Below, one piece after another: positions 61,874 to 64,000 of a DNA stretch of 64,000 bases (the stretch's first letter is position 1; every line of letters starts with the position of its first letter). A program made the translations under genes and the position numbers. The DNA is from Hydractinia symbiolongicarpus (Eukaryota > Cnidaria > Hydrozoa > Anthoathecata > Hydractiniidae). The notes beneath the pieces are model-generated. The model worked only from the letters and a program-made list of their open reading frames with translations, ran no database searches and had not been told where the DNA came from. The DNA lies in NCBI RefSeq assembly GCF_029227915.1, contig NC_079882.1:186001-250000 (forward strand), written 5' to 3'.

Positions 61874-64000
61874 CTCATCCGTTTTAGTGCTGAAAAAATA
61901 ATTTAAAAAATCGTTCGGAAAATGCGTTTACTCCCTGCGTACCTTCTTTGTATACTTTTGACTATACGGGCCGACTCCGGGGTTTACGGGAAATCGCGTG
62001 TTTTCGTTTACCGGCGATTAAACCTCTTTTATTCCATGTCTCATCAAAAATGAAAAATTTTTTGAAAACTACAAGTCTCATGCGTTTTAGTGATGAAAAT
62101 ATAATTTAAAAAATCGTTCGAGAAATGAGTTTACTCCCTGGGTACTTTCTCTGTATACTTTTGACTATACGGGCCGAGTCCAGGATTTGCGGGAAATCGC
62201 GGGTTTTCGTTTGCCGGCGATTAAACTTATTTTATTCAGCGTCTCATAAAAAATGAAAACATTTTTGAAAACTACAAGTCTCATGCGTTTTACTGGTGAA
62301 AAAATAATTTAAAAAATCGTTCCGGAAATGGGTTTACTTCCTGGGTACTTTCTTTATATACTTTTGACTATACGGGCCGAGTCCGGGATTTACGGAAAAT
62401 CGCGGGTTTTCGTTTGCCGGCAATTAAACTTCTTTTATTCAGCGTCTCATCAAAAATGAAAACATTTTTTAAAACTACAAGTCTCATGCGTTTTAGTGAT
62501 GAAAAAATAATTTAAAAAATCGTTCAGGAAATGAGTTTACTCCCTGGGTACTCTCTTTGTAAACTTTTGACTATGCGGGCCGAGTCTGGGATTTACGGAA
62601 ATCGCGGGTTTTCGTTTGCCGGCAATTAAACTTCTTTTATTCAGCGTCTCATCAAAAATGTAAACATTTTTGAAAACTACAAGTCTGATGCGTTTTAGTG
62701 ATGAAAAAATAATTTAAAAAATCGTTCAGGAAATGAGTTTATCCCTGGGTACTTTCTTTGTAAACTTTTGACTATGCCGGCCGAGTCCGGGATTTACGGG
62801 AAATCGCGTGTTTTCGTTTGCCGGCGATTAAACTTCTTTTATTCAGCGTCTCATCAAAAATAAAATTTTTTTTGAACACTACAAGTCTCATGCGTTTTAG
62901 TGTTGAAAAAATAATTTAAAAAATCGTTCAGGAAATGACTTTACTCCCTGGGTACTTTCTTTGTATACTTTTGACTATACGGGCCGAGTACGGGATTTAC
63001 AAGAAATCGCGTGTTTTTGTTTGCCGGCGATTAAACTTCCTTTTTACAGCGTCTCATCAAAAATGAAAAAAATTTGGAAAATTACAAGTCTCATGCGTTT
63101 TAGTGCTGAAAAAATAATTTAAAAAATCGTTCGGGAAATGAGTTTATTCCCTGGGTACTTTCTTTGTGTACTTTTGACTATACGGGCCGACTCCGGGGTG
63201 TACGGGAAAATCGCGGGTTTTCGTTTGCCGGCGATTAAACTTTTTTTATTCAGTGTCTCATCAAAAATGAAAACATTTTTTAAAACTACAAGTCTCATGC
63301 GTTTTAGTGCTGAAAAAATAATTTAAAAAATCGTTCGGGAAATGAGTTTACTCCCTGCGTACCTTCTTTGTATACTTTTGACTATACGGGCCGACTCCGG
63401 GGTTTACGGGAAATCGCGTGCTTTCATTTACCGGCGATTAAACCTCTTTTATACAGTGTGTCATCAAAAATGAAAATTTTTTTGAAAAGTACAAGTCTCA
63501 TGCGTTTTAGTGATGAAAAAATAATTTAAAAAATCGTTCGGGAAATGAGTTTACTCCCTGGGTACTTTCTCTGTATACTTTTGACTATACGGGCCGAGTC
63601 CGGGATTTGCGGGAAATCGCGGGTTTTCGTTTGCCGGCGATTAAACTTATTTTATTCAGCGTCTCATAAAAAATGAAAACATTTTTGAAAACTAAAAGTC
63701 TCATGCGTTTTACTGGTGAAAAAATAATTTAAAAAATCGTTCCGGAAATGGGTTTACTCCCTGGGTACTTTCTTTATATACTTTTGACTATACGGGCCGA
63801 CTCCGGGGTTTACGGGAAATCGCGTGTTTTCGTTTACCGGCGATTAAACCTCTTTTATTCAGTGTCTCATCAAAAATGAAAATTTTTTTGAAAACTACAA
63901 GTCTCATGCGTTTTAGTGATGAAAAAATAATTTAAAAAATCGTTCCGGAAATGGGTTTACTGCATGGGTACTTTCTTTATATACTTTTGACTATACGGGC
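61874..64000 (+). repeat. Divergent array portion with a 1420 bp echo
   Basis: About ten monomers are present with more single-base changes and indels than elsewhere. 62483 lacks one base at tttacggaaatcg, 62685 lacks one at gtttatccc, and 63090 has one extra at tacgggaaaatcg. Monomers at 61874, 62077 and 62280 share ctgcgtacc, tctctgtatac with ttgcggg, and ttccggaaatggg with tttatatac with those at 63294, 63497 and 63700, 1420 bp later. The final 98 bp (from 63903) is a partial monomer. Confidence 0.82.

Larger units (their letters stand above)
1..64000 (+). repeat. Satellite DNA array, 203 bp monomer
   Basis: The window holds about 316 head-to-tail copies of a ~203 bp unit. I followed the ctcatgcg box from 21 to 63903; nearly every interval is 203 bp, with occasional 202 or 204 bp units and a few large internal deletions. 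No copy is inverted and nothing unique or transposon-like interrupts the array. The hand-counted consensus has 73 G+C in 203 bp (about 36%) and 13 CpG. Well conserved boxes are ctcatgcg (offset 1), gtttactccctggg (around 53), tttacggg (around 110), gccggcgatta (around 137) and cagcgtctc (around 161). Variable boxes lie at offsets 9-20, 43-47, 68-90, 100-109, 124-130, 150-160 and 168-195. I do not recognise the family. A centromeric or heterochromatic location is inferred from array size and higher-order structure. Confidence 0.97.

Noticed and set aside
8356-63326. Short open reading frames of about 60-120 codons on both strands
   Set aside because: They are all translations of the same satellite monomer in different frames, recurring with the repeat. 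203 is not a multiple of three, so frames shift at each monomer and close quickly. No start context, domain or codon bias supports a gene.
1-64000. CRISPR array
   Set aside because: The repeating unit is about 203 bp with no short repeat alternating with unique spacers; the whole unit is repeated.
1-64000. Ribosomal DNA spacer, tRNA or 5S gene cluster
   Set aside because: No rRNA or tRNA gene segments are visible. The gttcggga string only loosely resembles a B box and lacks its fixed A and C.
1-64000. Bacterial or phage region
   Set aside because: There are no coding sequences, promoters or ribosome binding sites over 64 kb, and the layout of higher-order satellite repeats is eukaryotic.
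1-64000. Telomeric repeats or a transposon-derived tandem array
   Set aside because: No short telomere-type unit, terminal inverted repeats, target-site duplications or transposase or reverse transcriptase remnants were seen.
1-64000. Inverted copies or large palindromes
   Set aside because: Every monomer start I followed reads in the same direction; only dyads of about 5 bp exist within monomers.

Overview
The whole 64 kb window is one uninterrupted satellite DNA array. It consists of about 316 head-to-tail copies of an AT-rich, ~203 bp monomer, all in the same orientation. I see no gene, RNA gene, transposon or unique sequence anywhere. I set each monomer start at the recurrent ctcatgcg box: 21, 224, 427, and so on every 203 bp to 63903, with small indels. 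A monomer consensus counted by hand is about 36% G+C with 13 CpG sites, roughly twice the number expected from its base composition.

A tandem array of this size with higher-order structure points to a eukaryotic centromeric, pericentromeric or other heterochromatic block. The high CpG content argues against a heavily CpG-methylated genome such as a vertebrate or most plants, and would suit an insect or another weakly methylated lineage. That is inference only. I do not recognise the satellite family and cannot name the species.

Layout: (1) 1-10578, tetramer-based higher-order repeats (HORs) built from types A-F, including a 1218 bp hexamer and a 1219 bp tandem duplication. (2) 10579-13837, a 1731 bp HOR carrying a 311 bp fused monomer pair. 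(3) 13838-19906, mixed monomers and a 1613 bp HOR marked by a 192 bp short monomer. (4) 19907-25320, a 12-unit HOR (2403 bp) followed by a 15-unit version (3011 bp), each with a 170 bp short monomer. (5) 25321-28363, transitional monomers. (6) 28364-37904, nested long-range duplications with spacings of 2842, 3451 and 5278 bp. (7) 37905-45419, short HORs including a 1423 bp heptamer. (8) 45420-59638, the most regular part: a 10-unit HOR of 2031-2032 bp with expanded and contracted versions, marked by a CTCGAG in one monomer type. (9) 59639-64000, a broken HOR copy and then divergent monomers with scattered indels and a faint 1420 bp period.

No genes work together here. The biology is array evolution: unequal exchange, local amplification and gene-conversion-like mosaicism among a few monomer types. 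The most testable functional hints are a CENP-B-box-like 17-mer (8 of 9 core positions) found only in the left 36.6 kb, a cluster of four GGG runs in some monomer types, and the strong CpG excess. The short open reading frames in the window are by-products of the repeat and are not annotated as genes.
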